The notes: generated by a model not told the origin, from the letters alone. 50,000 bases of DNA from Symbiodinium natans (GCA_905221605.1 CAJNDS010002071.1:132501-182500); one strand, 5' to 3'; positions 22,818-36,204 are shown, counted from the first letter of the stretch. Translations and numbers: made by a program.

Positions 22818-25800
22818 TTAAGGTATCTCTGAGCGGTTGTACCCTAATTTGCCATTCATGATCGTCGTATGTGTATCTGGTTTGAAGTGAGTGCTGACGG
22901 CGTGATGAGCTGGCATCAAGGTTTCCTGGCAGAACAACAATGGATGTCTAGCTGCGTTAAACAGAGACTCATTCGCAACTTCGACGCGCTATAAGCAAGC
23001 AACTTCTGTGCGGCGGTTGGCTTACTGTGGGCTATCAAGATGACCGTAGGCTGCACGAAGGACTCAGGACATCTCAGGACTGTAGGGCCGGGGTCCGAGG
23101 CCAACAAGTTGACATGATGAATCCCTTCCAAAATCTTCCAAAGAAGTCGCAAGAAGACCCGAACTGAGGCAAGTCCACTGAGCGTGAAGTTTTGCAAAAC
23201 GCTGCAAAAAGTGTACCATGTAGCACACCTTGACTAATTTCAGTCCGGGCATCTCGAAATCTTCATTCATCAGACGTCCATTTGGATCACATTTCTCTGC
23301 AATCGCCGACTTGTAGTTCCTTGGTTAGAGCACATGAACAGGATGCCTTTCGGAGCATCTTCAATCATATTCAATTAGCAAAACATTGACTTGATTACAC
23401 TTGCGGTATCTGCCGGTCACCTCGATTCTGTACACGATGAATGCTTCCTTCTTAACTGCCTTCGAGGCCACCACACTTGCTGATATACGGTAATTTAACT
23501 GCAAATGCAGCCAGCACACGCTTCGATCTCGCTGATGGAGTTCTTGATCTGCAGCATGGGATATCATGGGATGCTCGTTTGTACATGAATTAGCTTACAA
23601 GCACCTCACATGTGCCGACAGCAGCTGAAGCAGCAGCTGGATGTGCGTTTCGAGTGTAGAACTTCTGAACCCTTCGGGCATGAAGATGCTGCATCCGCCT
23701 CCTGGAACTTGTCGGGTGAGAACTTCTGCAATTCCAGGAATGCGGTCGCCTAGGCGAATGAACCCTGGTGACCCTGGGCCCGGTGCCCCCCCGTCGTGCC
23801 CCTGATATTCACCTCAGACTTTACCAGCGCAGCATCCTGCCGCCGCATGCCTCATGGCATGCAAGAATCCATGTCTTACCACGTTTCTTACCTTCAAGCA
23901 AGGCGGCCATGTTGTTGTACTTCTCATACGCCGTCTTCAGCATAGGGTTGGTCTCAATTCCTGGAACGGACAAGGGTGCCGCAGAGCCCCATGTTGCCGC
24001 CGAAGAAACCTTCTCAACTGGAAGCCCACCACCCCTCTCAACCTCCGTAACCCACAGAGCCCTTTGCAGCTCGTCTGTGTATCCCTACTTGGCCCAAACC
24101 CGTCCTCCAGTATGCTCGCTATACACGACATTGTCGACAGAACCGTAGAAGTCCTCAGTGCAACAACAGTATAACAATCCTTGCAACAATCATTGCAGAA
24201 CAAACTGATTAAAAAAAATCATGTCAAGGATGCAACTGCATGTAGCAATCCGTCATCTTGGTAGCCCCGCATCGACGGCCTGTCGTACAGCGTTCATCAA
24301 CTCCACGGTCCTGACGGCAAAAACTGGTTCTACGAGTGCTCTTCTCGAGCTGGACAACTTCAGTCACGATAAGTCGCAAGGGTTCAGGCTCAACATGGCT
24401 CCGCTCCTCCTGCCAGCATCGTGTTCATTCTTGGCATCCCGGGCAGCGTTGGCAGCCTTTGGCAGGCGCAGTGTTTGCGCACGTCAAACTGACTTCTTCC
24501 CCTGCCTTTGTGCCGAGCCGGCTCGCTTTGGTGCTTGGCACATTCCGCTTGCACTGGTTGAAAATTTCTGAACATTACTGGCCACCATTGGCCAGCCGAA
24601 CAAAAACATCAAACATGTCTCACCTCTACATTCATTAAAAGCAAGGACTTGGTAGGAATCTGGCAACCAGGCTGCATTCTCGCAAGGCTAAACCTGAACC
24701 TTGCTAAGCCCTAGAAATGCCCAAAGCTCCGCTCAAGCAGCAACAGTGGTGACATGAAAGTCAAGAGCATCCCCAGTATATGCTGGTAAGTACAGTAAGT
24801 AGTAAGATGTGGTAAGTACTTTGCACAGGTTGGAGAACGACACCTCCTTTGCATCGGCCGCAGCTTTGGTTGCCTTTGAAACAGCCGTGTCGAAGCTGGC
24901 CTTGTCAAGTCAAGCTACATTCACACGATGTGTTTCAATGTGTTTCACTGTTTCACCATGCAACATGAGACCGACACATTTGCACAGCTGCTCTACAAAA
25001 GCACACTGATCTCATTCAAGCAGCTTGAAGACTTCGCAAGTCCTTCAAAAAATCGAACATCAGTGGTGTGCCGCTAGGGCACGAGTGAGCAAAGAGAGAG
25101 AGGGAGGGACAAAGAGAGAGAGAGGGATGTCTCCCTGCCATGTCATTGGAGACAGACGCGTCAGGACATCTGTGCAGTGGACTGCCAAGCAAGTAGATTG
25201 GCCAACAACTTCAGTACAGGGTCCACTGGCCCCATTGCAAGCTCAGATGCCTCCGATTGCGCCTGTCTATCCCCATCCCCAGTCCGTGCCCAGGCATCTC
25301 CGTCTTTTGCCAGCTCCGAATCAATCGCTTTTTGCGGGCATTTGCACAGCAAATCATCATACAACCAATCCCCCGGTTCAGATTCTGGGGGCACTCGAGC
25401 AATCTTAAGAACCTTCTATGAACCTTCGATTAGCCTCAGAAGGCAGTGGTGAAAGCATGTGAGCACTAAGAGAACTAGCTCAGTCGGTGTTCTGGATCGA
25501 AATATCACGTGCCGAAGTGTTTACATGAAAGCTTGCGCATGTTTGCACTGTATTCCGCGCAAGTGTCCATCTCTGCGGTGCGAGCATTTAACTTCGGAAG
25601 GTGTGGGCTTGTTGCAACATTTCCGGGCGACCTACGGGTGATGCGCCTGTGCTAGGAGGCACGTGTAATCCGCCGAGGCCAGCCCCAACGCCCGCCCCCC
25701 CCCCCCCCCCTTTTGTTTGAGGAACCTTGAACCCAGAACCCAAAAACCAAAAACCCCAAACCGTGAACCTTGAGCCCTAAGCCCTCAACCCTAAACCCCT

Positions 25801-28402
25801 AAACTAACCCTCAACCCTAAACCCCAAACCATAAACCAAAAACCCGGAACCCTAAACCCTAAACCCAACCCGTATTGCTTGGGGTCCAGCGACTTGGGCG
25901 CTGCGGAATCACCATGCTCACGCGGATGCGCTGGGCCGTGCCGAGGCAGGTCGCGTAGCGTTAAAATTACGTGTATACGGCCATACGGCAACGCGAATCA
26001 ACAATCTGCAGCCAGCTGCGGAGTAATCCCAACTGGCGCTCCTGCTGCGCCTTCTGGGCCACCTGTTCGGCATCGGTCGCCGCCTTCGCTGAACGAGCCT
26101 GAAAGGAAAGCGCTCTCCGAAAGCGCAGAAGAAGCTTCAAGCTTCCAGCAATTAAAGGTTAGGCGACGGGCCATAGAGTGCTACGTAGCGAAACACATCG
26201 ACCTTTCATCCATCTTTCAGGAGAATCACAGGATGCCAATTGCTCAAGACCCGTTAGCACCCACCAGCAACCCTATGTCATGCCCAATTTATGGCATCAC
26301 CTGATGTTGGTCAGCAATGTGTCTCCGGATTGACTGCAAGGATTTGCTGAAAGGATCACAAGAACTTGAAAGATCCAGCAATCGCTTAAACACTTTGACG
26401 GGCCTTTAACTTGTTGGCGGACATCACCACGGTCTTCTTCTCCTCAGAATAACGCAAGAATGAGAAAAAACAAACTGCCAGTGTAGCAATGATGCATATC
26501 CTTGCGTGGGCTGCAAAGATGGCAGCCCTGCCTACTTGTACTGTGCCCAAGTGCACTTCTTTTCATCTGACCCTGCTTCCAGAATCGTCTGCGAACAACC
26601 TTCAAAACTTATCATGGATGCGTAGGAATGAACTGACTTCAGTTGCACCGAGCTTCCATCATCTCCTGTTCAGCTGCGTCTCGCTCTTTGACCTGATCAG
26701 GGGATGGCAGTCAAATCTATAGGCGTATTTGGGCCCTCTGTTTGGCTGTTCCAGGTAACTTACGGCCAACTATCGGGATGTGCACGCCCAGCACAAGTCC
26801 AGGCGCCCGCCTTGGCATCGAGCCCATCCTTCAATTCCTCAGCTCCAGCTTTGGCAGCACATCGTCAAACTGTGAGTCCGTCTGTGCTGGTGACATTTGT
26901 GACGCACTCCTTGCTCTGCAAGGTTTGAAATCAACTTTTCGTGCGGCAAGTGGCTTCAAGGTGAGCCTTCATTCGCGCAAGCGTCGCAGCCACAGCTTCT
27001 TCCCTCAGAATTTTACAACGTAAGATGAACAGAACACATGAACCAAGGAATGCTACTGCCTTGCCTGGATTCACTGCAACCCTGCTCGTCCACCGATGAC
27101 AGAGGCTGCACGAACCCCTGTGCTCGATATGCAGTACTCGTATGGCATCCACCACTGCAGCCCGGCAGCATCATGGTCACGTTCTCTTGCATCCCCTGCA
27201 CTGCGGGTTGGGTTTGGGCAGTGTTGCAGAACATGTTTACAAACAGAATCATACCTGACTCCAGCCAGATAAACCTGCCACAAAGAGTGCAACACGCTCC
27301 TCAACAGCTTGGCTGAGCCCATTCCACTTGGCCACTGCAGCCTGGCAGAACAAATTCTGGTGACCGGAATGACATCGGGCTGGCAGGAATCAAAACTATG
27401 AGATGTCATGACACTCTCAGCTTACATTCCAGAATCCTTCCCTGAGTCTCCTGAAGCGGTGGTTCGAAGACACAGAGCAGACATCAGAAAACTGCACCAA
27501 CCTTCACGCGATGCCCGCAGTCTCTATACTCTTGCCGGAGCCCCTGAAAGCCCGAAGATGGTGGCTCGCTCCATGAACATCTGCTGTGGAATCCGACGGA
27601 ATCGACAACGCAATCTGAAACATCTGAGAAAAGATTAGGGAAAGCAAATGAGCAGTCGCTTAATTAGCGGGATCATAGAGGATCGATGTGGATCGTTTTC
27701 CGGGCACCTCCAGGTCTCCAGAATGAGTCGCGTGCTCGGAGGCCGCCTGAAGACTTTTCGGTACTTTTTTGACTCTTCGGAGATGTGAACAAATTGAACA
27801 AATCTACGTGCACATGCAGGCTGTCTCGTCGCCATCACGGCATGCCTACGCTATCGGCAAGAACCGGAACTGTTGGTGTGGAAGGCCTGCTCAGCAGCAG
27901 CCATTGCCTTGCGGCTCCTGTTCAGGTACCCAACAGGCATGCCCCATAAGTCAGGCAGTCTCAGTCTCGCTAGCACTAGATTCTTCAAGTGCACAGATTG
28001 CGAACTCTTCCTATCCTTCAGGATGGATGTCTGCAGCGTTCCTCAAAACTGCATTTTGAGGGAAAAGATGTGCCTGTGCTTTCCGAGGCTATGTCACGAT
28101 CATTCGAAGATGCGATGATGATTCGACGCTCAATGTTGGCCGAAGCCTGCTTATGAGAATATGAAGTTTGAGATCATACATTATGCAAAGCGATGCATGC
28201 CCATAGCATGCTATGACCGTGAGACGAGGACACCTGCATGCTCCGCATTTTCTGCCGAGCTACGTCTCGACCTGAGCGTGTTGTTCAGTCGTCTTAGCCT
28301 TCATCTCCTCCATCAGCGACATTTCTCGGCTCAACGAGGGAGTGCTTCGCCCAACAGGCGCTACATGGTCGCTTGCACATGCTTGCAGTGGCAAGTTGAC
28401 AC
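22818..28402 (-). CDS. Long multi-exon gene, coiled-coil-like N-terminal part
   Basis: Not assigned to a family. Exons on the minus strand with AG|G acceptors: 28402-28272, 27907-27887, 27003-26967, 26837-26811, 26692-26649, 24900-24820, 24456-24410, 24310-24280, 24153-23892, 23749-23605, 23319-23229 and 22925-22818 (TAA). Donors are GT, GC and one GA. From 24900 to the stop all junction phases agree (0,2,0,1,2,0), strong support for one transcript. More exons surely lie between 28.3 and 24.9 kb, and these could be two genes. Early exons are Ala/Glu/Lys-rich and helical (MSLMEEMKAKTTEQHAQ, EEAVAATLARMK, VKERDAAEQEMMEA, KATKAAADAKEV). Later ones look globular (IPGIAEVLTRQVPGGG, CSIFMPEGFRSSTLETH, LLLQLLSAHV, EKCDPNGRLMNEDFEMPGLK). 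Exon 24153-23892 has an in-frame TAG at 24087-24085. Confidence 0.65.
25161..25412 (-). CDS. Candidate exon, acidic, possibly of the same gene
   Basis: After GAAG|GTT the minus strand is open for 83 codons to a TGA at 25161-25163. It reads VLKIARVPPESEPGDWLYDD, then LLCKCPQKAIDSELAKDGDA, then acidic sequence and finally PVDPVLKLLANLL. If it belongs to the long gene spanning this position it must be spliced before the stop, for example at the GC donor in GACAG|GCGC. Otherwise it is a terminal exon of a separate gene. Not recognised. Confidence 0.45.
   Translation of the reverse strand, partial: VLKIARVPPESEPGDWLYDDLLCKCPQKAIDSELAKDGDAWARTGDGDRQAQSEASELAMGPVDPVLKLLANLLAWQSTAQMS
25691..25870. 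repeat. Poly-C run and degenerate CCCTAAA block
   Basis: About 16 consecutive C at 25696-25711, then AACCCTAAACCC-type heptamers (25735-25870) on the plus strand. It lies inside the long minus-strand gene, so it is presumably intronic. Confidence 0.85.
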
Positions 28403-28409
28403 CTCAAGC

Positions 28410-31080
28410 ATGCAATCCAGTCAAAAACCTGACGCCTTCACTCATAAAAATGGTATTGCGGCGAAGTCTCTTCGTGTGGCCGCCGTTTCTGAAATCTCCT
28501 GCAAGCAGTTCAACGCACCACAAAGTCGACCATTCATAGCTGTCTCAAGTTCACAAGGAAGCGCGACTGCAGATGGCTATCAAGATCTATCAAGCACCTT
28601 CATCAACTTTACCACCGGAAAGGCCAGCAAGATGGCCACAAAGTGAGCACCATCAAGAAACAACAAAGATAAAACACAAGGACATGAATGAAAAAGTTGG
28701 GCGGTGCAACCAACCCCCATCATTTGCAACATTGAAACGGTCCACTACTCCTTTGGCTCTTCATGAAACATGTACCGGTGCAACCTGAGATCTTATTTGA
28801 TCATGCTTAAATTGTCTCAAGGATGGGGCTGCCAGCCCCTCGCAGACTGGCATGGGCAGGACTACAAGGAGCTGCGCAGCGACGGCAATCACCGCGCCGC
28901 TGTCCAATCCAAGTCCACAGCGAGATTCGCTGGTTCAGGTCCGGCACTGGCATGCCCCACGCAGCATACCGCGACCAACGCAGCACAATATGCTGCGCAA
29001 TGCACTGCAAAACCAGCATTGCAAATATGGCGACCCTCCCTGCAACTACCCCTTATCAAGCACCCACCCCCTGCCCTCCGCCTCCTCAAGCGACGATACC
29101 TACACACACAATCTTTCCAATATCAACCAACTCCATGTCCCCCGAAGTTCTGAGGGTCTGGGCTTGCTTGTTTCGAATTCAGGAGATTTGCTAGAAATAA
29201 GCAGACATGTTCGCTTTGTTTACAAATCACGTTCTCCAATCCCAGCACGTGAGAATTAACACTTGTGTGAGGATTGTGCGGGGGGAGTATTGTTTTTGTC
29301 GCCCCACCCGCCTTCCCCTGCAGGCAAGCTCGTTCAACACAATCACTAGTGAAACACCTGCTCATACATCCCTTTTCCGAAATTAGGTGGTAAAGCCCTT
29401 TTCATTTATTGGAAACAATGTCGGGAGACTGACTGAAAACCAAGATGTCCGTGTTCAAGGAAATAGTGGCAAGCGTTTGGGAGGTCTTGAAAATCAGTGC
29501 AAAGATATCTGCTCACTGCACGCTCGTTCCCAAACTTTTGTTAGACTGTGGAAGGGTCGAACTTTAACAATATCAGGCATCAGCCATGCAGAGAACTCCG
29601 CCTACCTGCCACGCTACCAGTTTGCGAATTGCTGGCAGCTTCGTGCTGTGTTGACTGCGCCGGCGGTACAGCTCAAGGGCCCTGTTAGGACGAAACACAA
29701 CAGGCCGTCATGTATTCGACCCACCCCTCTACACTGTCTAACAACACTCACAAAACAGCTATCATAGGCTATCATGGAACGTGGGTCCGATTGAAAGACA
29801 CTTCCACATGCGAACGCTCGGGACTCGCTGATCACATAACAGTCAAGACACAACGGGGGGACGAGCGTCGAGGTCAAAGCAAACAAACTCACGACCCACG
29901 ATCGAAACCCCGACCCCATAGCAAGGAGCTCAGGCAGGGAACGATAACAAACCTCGTACCCACTTCCCGTGGAATCATTACGTACATACCCGAACGGGCA
30001 TACACACGATGACTAACGAAGTAAAAGACCGAAACCCTTCCTCGCTAAACAGGGTGGGTGGGTGGGTCAAAAATGAAATCAAGATCCCTTTGGGGGTCGA
30101 CTGCTGACGATCGTCTTCAGCCAAAAAGGCAACGATCGTCATGCCTGTGTGATCACGCATACAGAAATGACCCCTGAACCCTAACCAAACCGGTGTTCAG
30201 GACCTTGTTGGATCGGGCCCCTGATCCAGTCTTGGATCCAACGAAATTACATTTTGAAGACGGAAGTCCAATCGGACGCGCAATTCTTGGAAAACAATGC
30301 TGGTTCCAGAATGCCGGACTGACTGACTGCAATCACCGGTAATCACCATATTAAGCTTCAATAGACAAAAAGCGTCTCATCCGGGCACCCGGGCCCGATT
30401 GAAACTCAATCAGGACAATCGAGTTGCAGGTGCTTCAGTGGGGGAAGTAGGGAAGCACATGAGTTTGATTGATATCATCCCTATTGCGGTGAGAAGTGGC
30501 CCGGCAAATGGATTTGACTGATTTTCTGCACAGTATGCTTGAATGCCTTCCAAATTTGTCCAAAGCGATGCTCGGGACTGAAAGGTATGGTTTTCCGAGA
30601 GCCGACATTGAACTGCCAACGGATTGAAAGAACCTGCATGCCGGATACAACAGACACACACAACTTTCCCCAGCTGCCGTCTAATGGCCTGACCAGTAGA
30701 AAATCACGCTGATCCCTGTTCGTGTTGCATATGCCAAACGGAGGAGGCCTTCGCGGCTTGAGCCGTCGATTCGGCATTCTGAAGATCCACCAGCTTTTGC
30801 TCGGCATTCCTGCTACATGCATCAACTGGTCCAGGTCCCTCTTACCTAAGGGGCCTTACATACTTTTGGATCCTGGCTCGCGGTTCGCAACCCCTGCCAC
30901 AAGGCGGGGAGCCTGATACGACCACGCAACCACTAGCCCCAAACCCTAGTCCCACAACGCTAAACCCCGAACACTGGACACTAAACCCTACACTTAAACC
31001 CTTAGCCTTAACCTTAACACAACCAGGGAAGGGGGGGAGGCGGGGGCTGCCTGATCAAACATTGCCAACGTCTTAGATCC
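28410..31080. other. No supported gene; telomere-like block at 30.9-31.02 kb
   Basis: Open frames on both strands are Cys/His/Pro/Ser-rich. A block of degenerate CCCTAAA words lies at about 30933-31020. A GGGT run (GGGTGGGTGGGTGGGTC) sits near 30052-30067. Confidence 0.4.
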
Positions 31081-31184
31081 TTGGTATCGGATACGACATG
31101 CCTGCAGATGTCTAAAGTCCTGGCCGCCCTCCGCAGCGCCAGGCTGATGGGACGAGGGACCACCTTTGCCTGCCCAGGAGGAAG

Positions 31185-31350
31185 GTACCAGGACCATGAG
31201 AAACGACTACGGCCGGAGATTCGACATCGCATAATCACTGCAGGCACGGTTGTGGCATTGGGTTCTTGGGTTCAGCAAGTTTCCGCATTTCCGATCTTTC
31301 TGGACTGCGGGATGCCTCTGCACCCTCGCGATGCTGATGCACCTTGTTAA
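31185..31350 (+). CDS. Possible terminal exon, unknown
   Basis: After GGAAG|GTAC the plus strand is open for 54 codons to a TAA (31348-31350), encoding YQDHEKRLRPEIRHRIITAG, then TVVALGSWVQQVSAFPIFLD. A GC donor within ACTGCAG|GC could instead end it after HRIITA. It is the best plus-strand candidate in this part, but not recognised and isolated. Confidence 0.3.
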
Positions 31351-33713
31351 GAACGAACAGAAGTGTGCAGTCAGCAGCCCTCGTTTTGAAGCTGCTTCGC
31401 CGTTTCAGGGTGCCGCTTAATTCATGCCGAATCTACCAGTGACTGCAACGGTCCAGACTAGGCTAGTGAGCTCAGCCGTCCATGCATTGCCACACACACT
31501 CTCTTTTGCGACAACAGCGATGTGCCCAACTTTCGAATACCAAGTACATAGTGACCGTTAATGCAGCAAGCGTACATCGTGACGCGCAGCACTTGCAATG
31601 CTGAACAGCACGGCCGCGATACGAAGGCCTTCCAACAAGGAGGATTAGGCTAAGGCCGGCTTCGCTGCTGCAACAGGATGTCGCAAAGGTCTGCTTCAGA
31701 TCGGTCAACTAAAATTCAAATAACCGAGAAATAAACGAGTCCATCGCGGCCCACCTGAGGACACCATCGTGGATAAGTGCAAATTGTCAGGAAACAGAAG
31801 AGTTCAACTGTGCTTGAGCCGAAATGCTGGAAGTTCCAGGTTGGCAAGTGAAAGAACGCGCGGCATCTTTCAGAACTAGAATCCTAGAAGTTCTAGCTCC
31901 AGCCTTTGCATCGCAACTCGTTCTGAATGCTGATAAAGCCGACTGAATTTGGATCTGGAGTGCCAAGTAATCAGACTCTCTGATCTCTCAGCAGGGTCAT
32001 GCCTCATTGAGCGCCACACGATGACCTGCCACACACAGGAGCTCTGTCTTTCGAACCGGTGCCGTACGATGCACCTGTTCATCACCGCTTCAGTTGCTTC
32101 GTGTTCGTCGATGTTCACAGGAACTTTCAAACTGCCAGCCCATAACATGCCCATAATATGTCCCCCATGTTGTGTGCCAGCAACTTGCTTTTCAGCTTGG
32201 AGTTCCTGCCTCGTCCTGGTTCAGGACCAATCTCGAATGCGTCAACCTGAAAGCATCTGAAAGCCACCCGAGCTTGAAGTATCTTGAGAAGCACTTTGAT
32301 TTTTCGTGAAACTTGAGTCTATGCACAGTCATTCTTGTTCACCCTGGAGCTCGAGAAACATGTGGGATTTCTTGGGGATAGGTGAACGGGCGCACCTCAC
32401 GGCTAAGACGGAACACGACTGGCTGGGCTCGCCCGTCTCCACCTGAAGTGCCGTCACTGGCGTGTGACTTCAAAAAGAGAGCACTGTCAATTGTTGGGGA
32501 TCGACACTAAACCAAGCACGCAGCATTCAGCTGCAACAGCACACTTGCGATGCGAACCAATAAAGTCGAGCAAGTAGCCCGGCAGTCCCCACACAAAGGT
32601 CACGATGGCTCTATGGGTTAGTCATTGTCAATTTTCAGACGATACTTTGAACGACTGATGAACGACTGATGCTTTCTCATTGAGCCCCCGAAGGGTTTAT
32701 TCGCCTGGTGTAGCACTTGCAGGCTGTGGGAACGCAAAAAGAAAAACTGACTTTCAGCATCTGTCTCGTTCTTGGTCTCTTGCTTCTTCAAGACAAATAC
32801 TAGACAAATGCAAGTGCATTAACCTTGACAACAACACAAGCCAAGGTGGCTTGATGGAACGGTGAGCTCAAGATGGGTGCTCGATGCATGCACAGCCCTA
32901 GCATGCCCTAACTGGCACCCCCAGCAGCTCACTCTTTTACAAGTTGCTACTACGACGCTACGAAGTCTCGCTCCCTGCTAGGGCTTAGGGCACCCAGCGT
33001 AGAGCTTCGACGAGCCGGCCACGGACACCAATCTCCACAAAGGCCTCAGCAGTGTCCGCAACAAGCAATAACAAAAGAACTTCCGTGACTTGGTGAAGCA
33101 CCGCGCCTTCACGACCTCTCGCAGAGCAGCCTGGTCCTGTGCGTGAGGGAGATGGAGGGAGAGAGACAAAGAGGTACAGGCTGAGAACAGAGCAACGGAG
33201 CGCAACAGAACGCAAAAGAACGCAGCATAAAAACTGAACACAAAAGTACATACTTCGATTATCCCCACCCTACACCTACCTGATGTGGGAGCGAGCTATC
33301 CTGCCGTTTTCGGACAAGTAATTATGGATGCTTCACTCTTACAACCCCACACCGAGGGTGGGGCACAATCAGGAAAATACAAGGACAGACAGCAGCAAGC
33401 AGAGTGCCCAGTGCAGGAGCCAAGATATGCCAAGCATTCAGCGCGGCATGCGTAGTTGGAGACGTGCCTCCGGGCCGGAGCTGCCAGTCACAGATGGCGA
33501 GCTCCTGGCACCACTGGCACCACTCGCACCACTGGCACCGCTCTCCAATTCTGGTAAGCACTCTTTGAAAAAACAAACCGTATCGTGTGAGCCTGACAGC
33601 GCACTTGTCCGCCTTGGCAGGAGTCCTCACAGGCTGTCGCAGTGACTGCATTCTTGAGCGCAATGCCTCATAAGGTGCAGAGACTACTAGTATGGCTATT
33701 GACAAGCGCACTG
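31351..33713. other. Sparse flank of the retrotransposon; possible spliced-leader relic
   Basis: No gene assembled. The minus strand at 31827-31813 reads GCATTTCGGCTCAAG, which matches the 3' end of the dinoflagellate spliced leader (CCATTTTGGCTCAAG, from memory) at 13 of 15 positions. Minus-strand frames next to the insertion (YEALRSRMQSLRQPVRTPAK, about 33.68-33.60 kb) are mildly protein-like. Confidence 0.3.
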
Positions 33714-33720
33714 GTCTTTG
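33714..33720. repeat. Target-site duplication, left (GTCTTTG)
   Basis: GTCTTTG directly precedes the left LTR and is found again at 42064-42070 directly after the right LTR. Length (7 bp, or 5 bp if the flanking GT is chance) fits LTR-retrotransposon integration. Confidence 0.85.
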
Positions 33721-34470
33721 TGCGATGCGTCCGAAAACGCAACCGTCGAAGAACTGGAAAACTGTGTCCACTATTCCGGTTGATCAGACCCAAGTAGACT
33801 AGGCAGGTGGTATATACAGTTGTAAAGTGTTAAGTTGCTCCAGAAGCAGCAGTATCCCTGCCAACGGGGAACACAAGGCAGCTAGCCAAGTATTCCTAAG
33901 CCACTCCCGACGTCGACTATCGGAAGTCCAGATGTATCCTCTAGGCGTCCGACCGCACGTTGTACACCTGACAAGATATCCACCTGAACACTCACCTATC
34001 CCCAGTGTCCTCTAGCCGTCCGACTGCGAGTTGCAAAGGGTCTAGGAAAGTATCCCAAAGGTTAGGGCAAGGATCTATCCCTCAGCACACAACACCCTTT
34101 TCAGCTCCTCTAACCGTCCGGCTGCGAGTTGGCTGTCCAGGTTCGTGATGTCCAAGGAATCTATCCACGGGGGGCAAAAATGAAACTGTACAGACTAAGC
34201 GCAGCTATGCAGTGAATGTCAACAAAAGGAAGAAAGAAAGCAAGGTGAACGAATGTACAGTGTGCTTGTGTTGCTGTCACGTTGCCCTGCAAGCCAAGAC
34301 AGCAACAGCACACGAAACTCTATCCAGGCTCCTCCGTCTATCCCACAGCTTCGCGCACTATTCCGGCTCGTCCGCGAGGAAGTCGAAGCATATCCCAGGC
34401 CCAGCCCAAAATCAACTGACATCAAAATATCTGCACCCCCGAATACACCTCGAAGACGTGGTGCGAAACA
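33721..34470 (-). repeat. 3' LTR (750 bp)
   Basis: Begins TGCGATGCGTCCG and ends GTGCGAAACA on the plus strand. It contains three diverged copies of CTAGCCGTCCGACTGCGAGTTG near 33941, 34013 and 34107. It lacks 42 bases present in the other LTR after CGACTATCGGAAG. Confidence 0.95.
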
Positions 34471-34478
34471 CCCCCCCG
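34471..34478 (-). promoter_or_regulatory. Polypurine (poly-G) tract
   Basis: On the element's sense strand CGGGGGGG abuts the start of the 3' LTR (plus strand: seven C then G). Plus-strand DNA priming normally uses such a purine run. Here it is short and all G. Confidence 0.6.
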
Positions 34479-36204
34479 TGATGGGGGCGTCAGCTCGCAG
34501 AGCGACGTCTCCCAGCATTTAACGATGAATTCGCGAATCTTCGCCCGGTTTGCTTCAGACCTTCAACACAAACGCAGGAGGGATCGCCAGCATGGTCTCC
34601 AGCCCCTTTGAGGCGCCCACCACCACCCGCGATTACGAAGACCACATCGGCGACCCTCGGAAGCAACACCGTCACGCGCAAACCTTCGGAATCATCGTTT
34701 GAGTACTCACGTCTATGGCGGTGCCCCAATACATATACCCAAGATGTCTGCTACTCCACATCGTTGGAAAACTGGTCTATCACCTTCTATCCCCTTACGC
34801 CGAAACTCAGTTCATCTCGTTCAGGCCCTATCCCTCACATCGTCGCTTGGTTCAGTACCCCTCCTAGACGATGTAGCCCATTCTTTTGCAGATGGGACTT
34901 AATGGTGGCCAGCCATGCCCACAAATGCTGTTTGACTGTGGCCGAGAGGACTTACTGGTGATCAGCCACGCCCCTTCTTTCGCAAGCGGGGAGTTTCATC
35001 ACTAGTTGATCTGCACTCGTCATGGCACCCCCGTAAGGCCAGCTGCTCGCAGTTGAATCAGCAGCTGTGTCGCTCCCACTCGTCTCACCCAGCGCCTCCT
35101 TTACGTACGTGCCCTGGATGAATATATCCCCGATCTAGCATCCCTATCCCATGCTTGGCTCGCGTGACAATGTAGAAGCGGGCCATGGCATTCCTAACCG
35201 CTGCATCGCTCCATGTGCTAGGGGCATGACTTTGCATGCGCCCTGCAGATCTATCCCTTGCCACACCACCTCGTCCAACGACGTGAGAAGCCGTCCCACG
35301 CACACCTGCAGACACTGCAGACGTGACGCCGTTGACGGTGGCAGGCGTCTTCCTTCTTCTCGTCGTGGTTTCTCTCGCCCGGGTGCGTCGCAACGGTGAA
35401 CACCTACTTCCACTGACAGTCGCTACTCTGGCCGCGAGGACTTATTGGTGATCAGCCATGCCTCCGCTGCCGTGCACGCTCCGTCTCGCAGCGACACTGT
35501 CTCCGCATTCTGCAGATTTGCCACACACTGCATCGTTATACTCGTAGACTTCGGATAGCCTCCTCTCTGGAACGTTGATCACCATGAATTGGCAGGCATG
35601 CTCACGGCTAATCCTCTTCCTTCTATCCCTCCGGCCACTGGTCGTCACGTAGACGTTCGTCAGCATTTTCCTTTGCCAGCTTCCGGTTCACATGCATAGT
35701 AACATGTACCCCCCCTCCCGTGCACCGTACTCAGCCTCGACGTATAATCCCTACATTCGTAACCTCACTGTAGTACCATGCGTTTCTATCCCCTCCCCCC
35801 GGCTGGCGGATACCGCGGTGACATAGGCAAAGTCATAGTTGTCCTTCCCCCCTCTGCTGGTGGTCTTCGCGTTGACGCATACATTTTCCTAGATATCGTA
35901 ACTATCCCGTTTCTATACGGGCGAACTATGCGTTGACGAACTCAAACTCATGGAAAGCTCCCCCCGGCTTGTGGGCACCGCGTGGACATATACATGAACA
36001 TGGAAACGCCTTCCCCCGGCTCATTCATCACCTTTACATGCGTAACGTTATAAATATCCCCTCGGCTGCCAACCCCATGTGTATTCCAAGCTTTTCTGAG
36101 ATGAGGTCCGACTGCTGGGCGTCGAATGTCAAGACCGGCGATGGGGTAATCAGCACGCCTTGTATCCCACCCCGGGCCAGAACAGATAAGGCCGGGCAAC
36201 CAAG

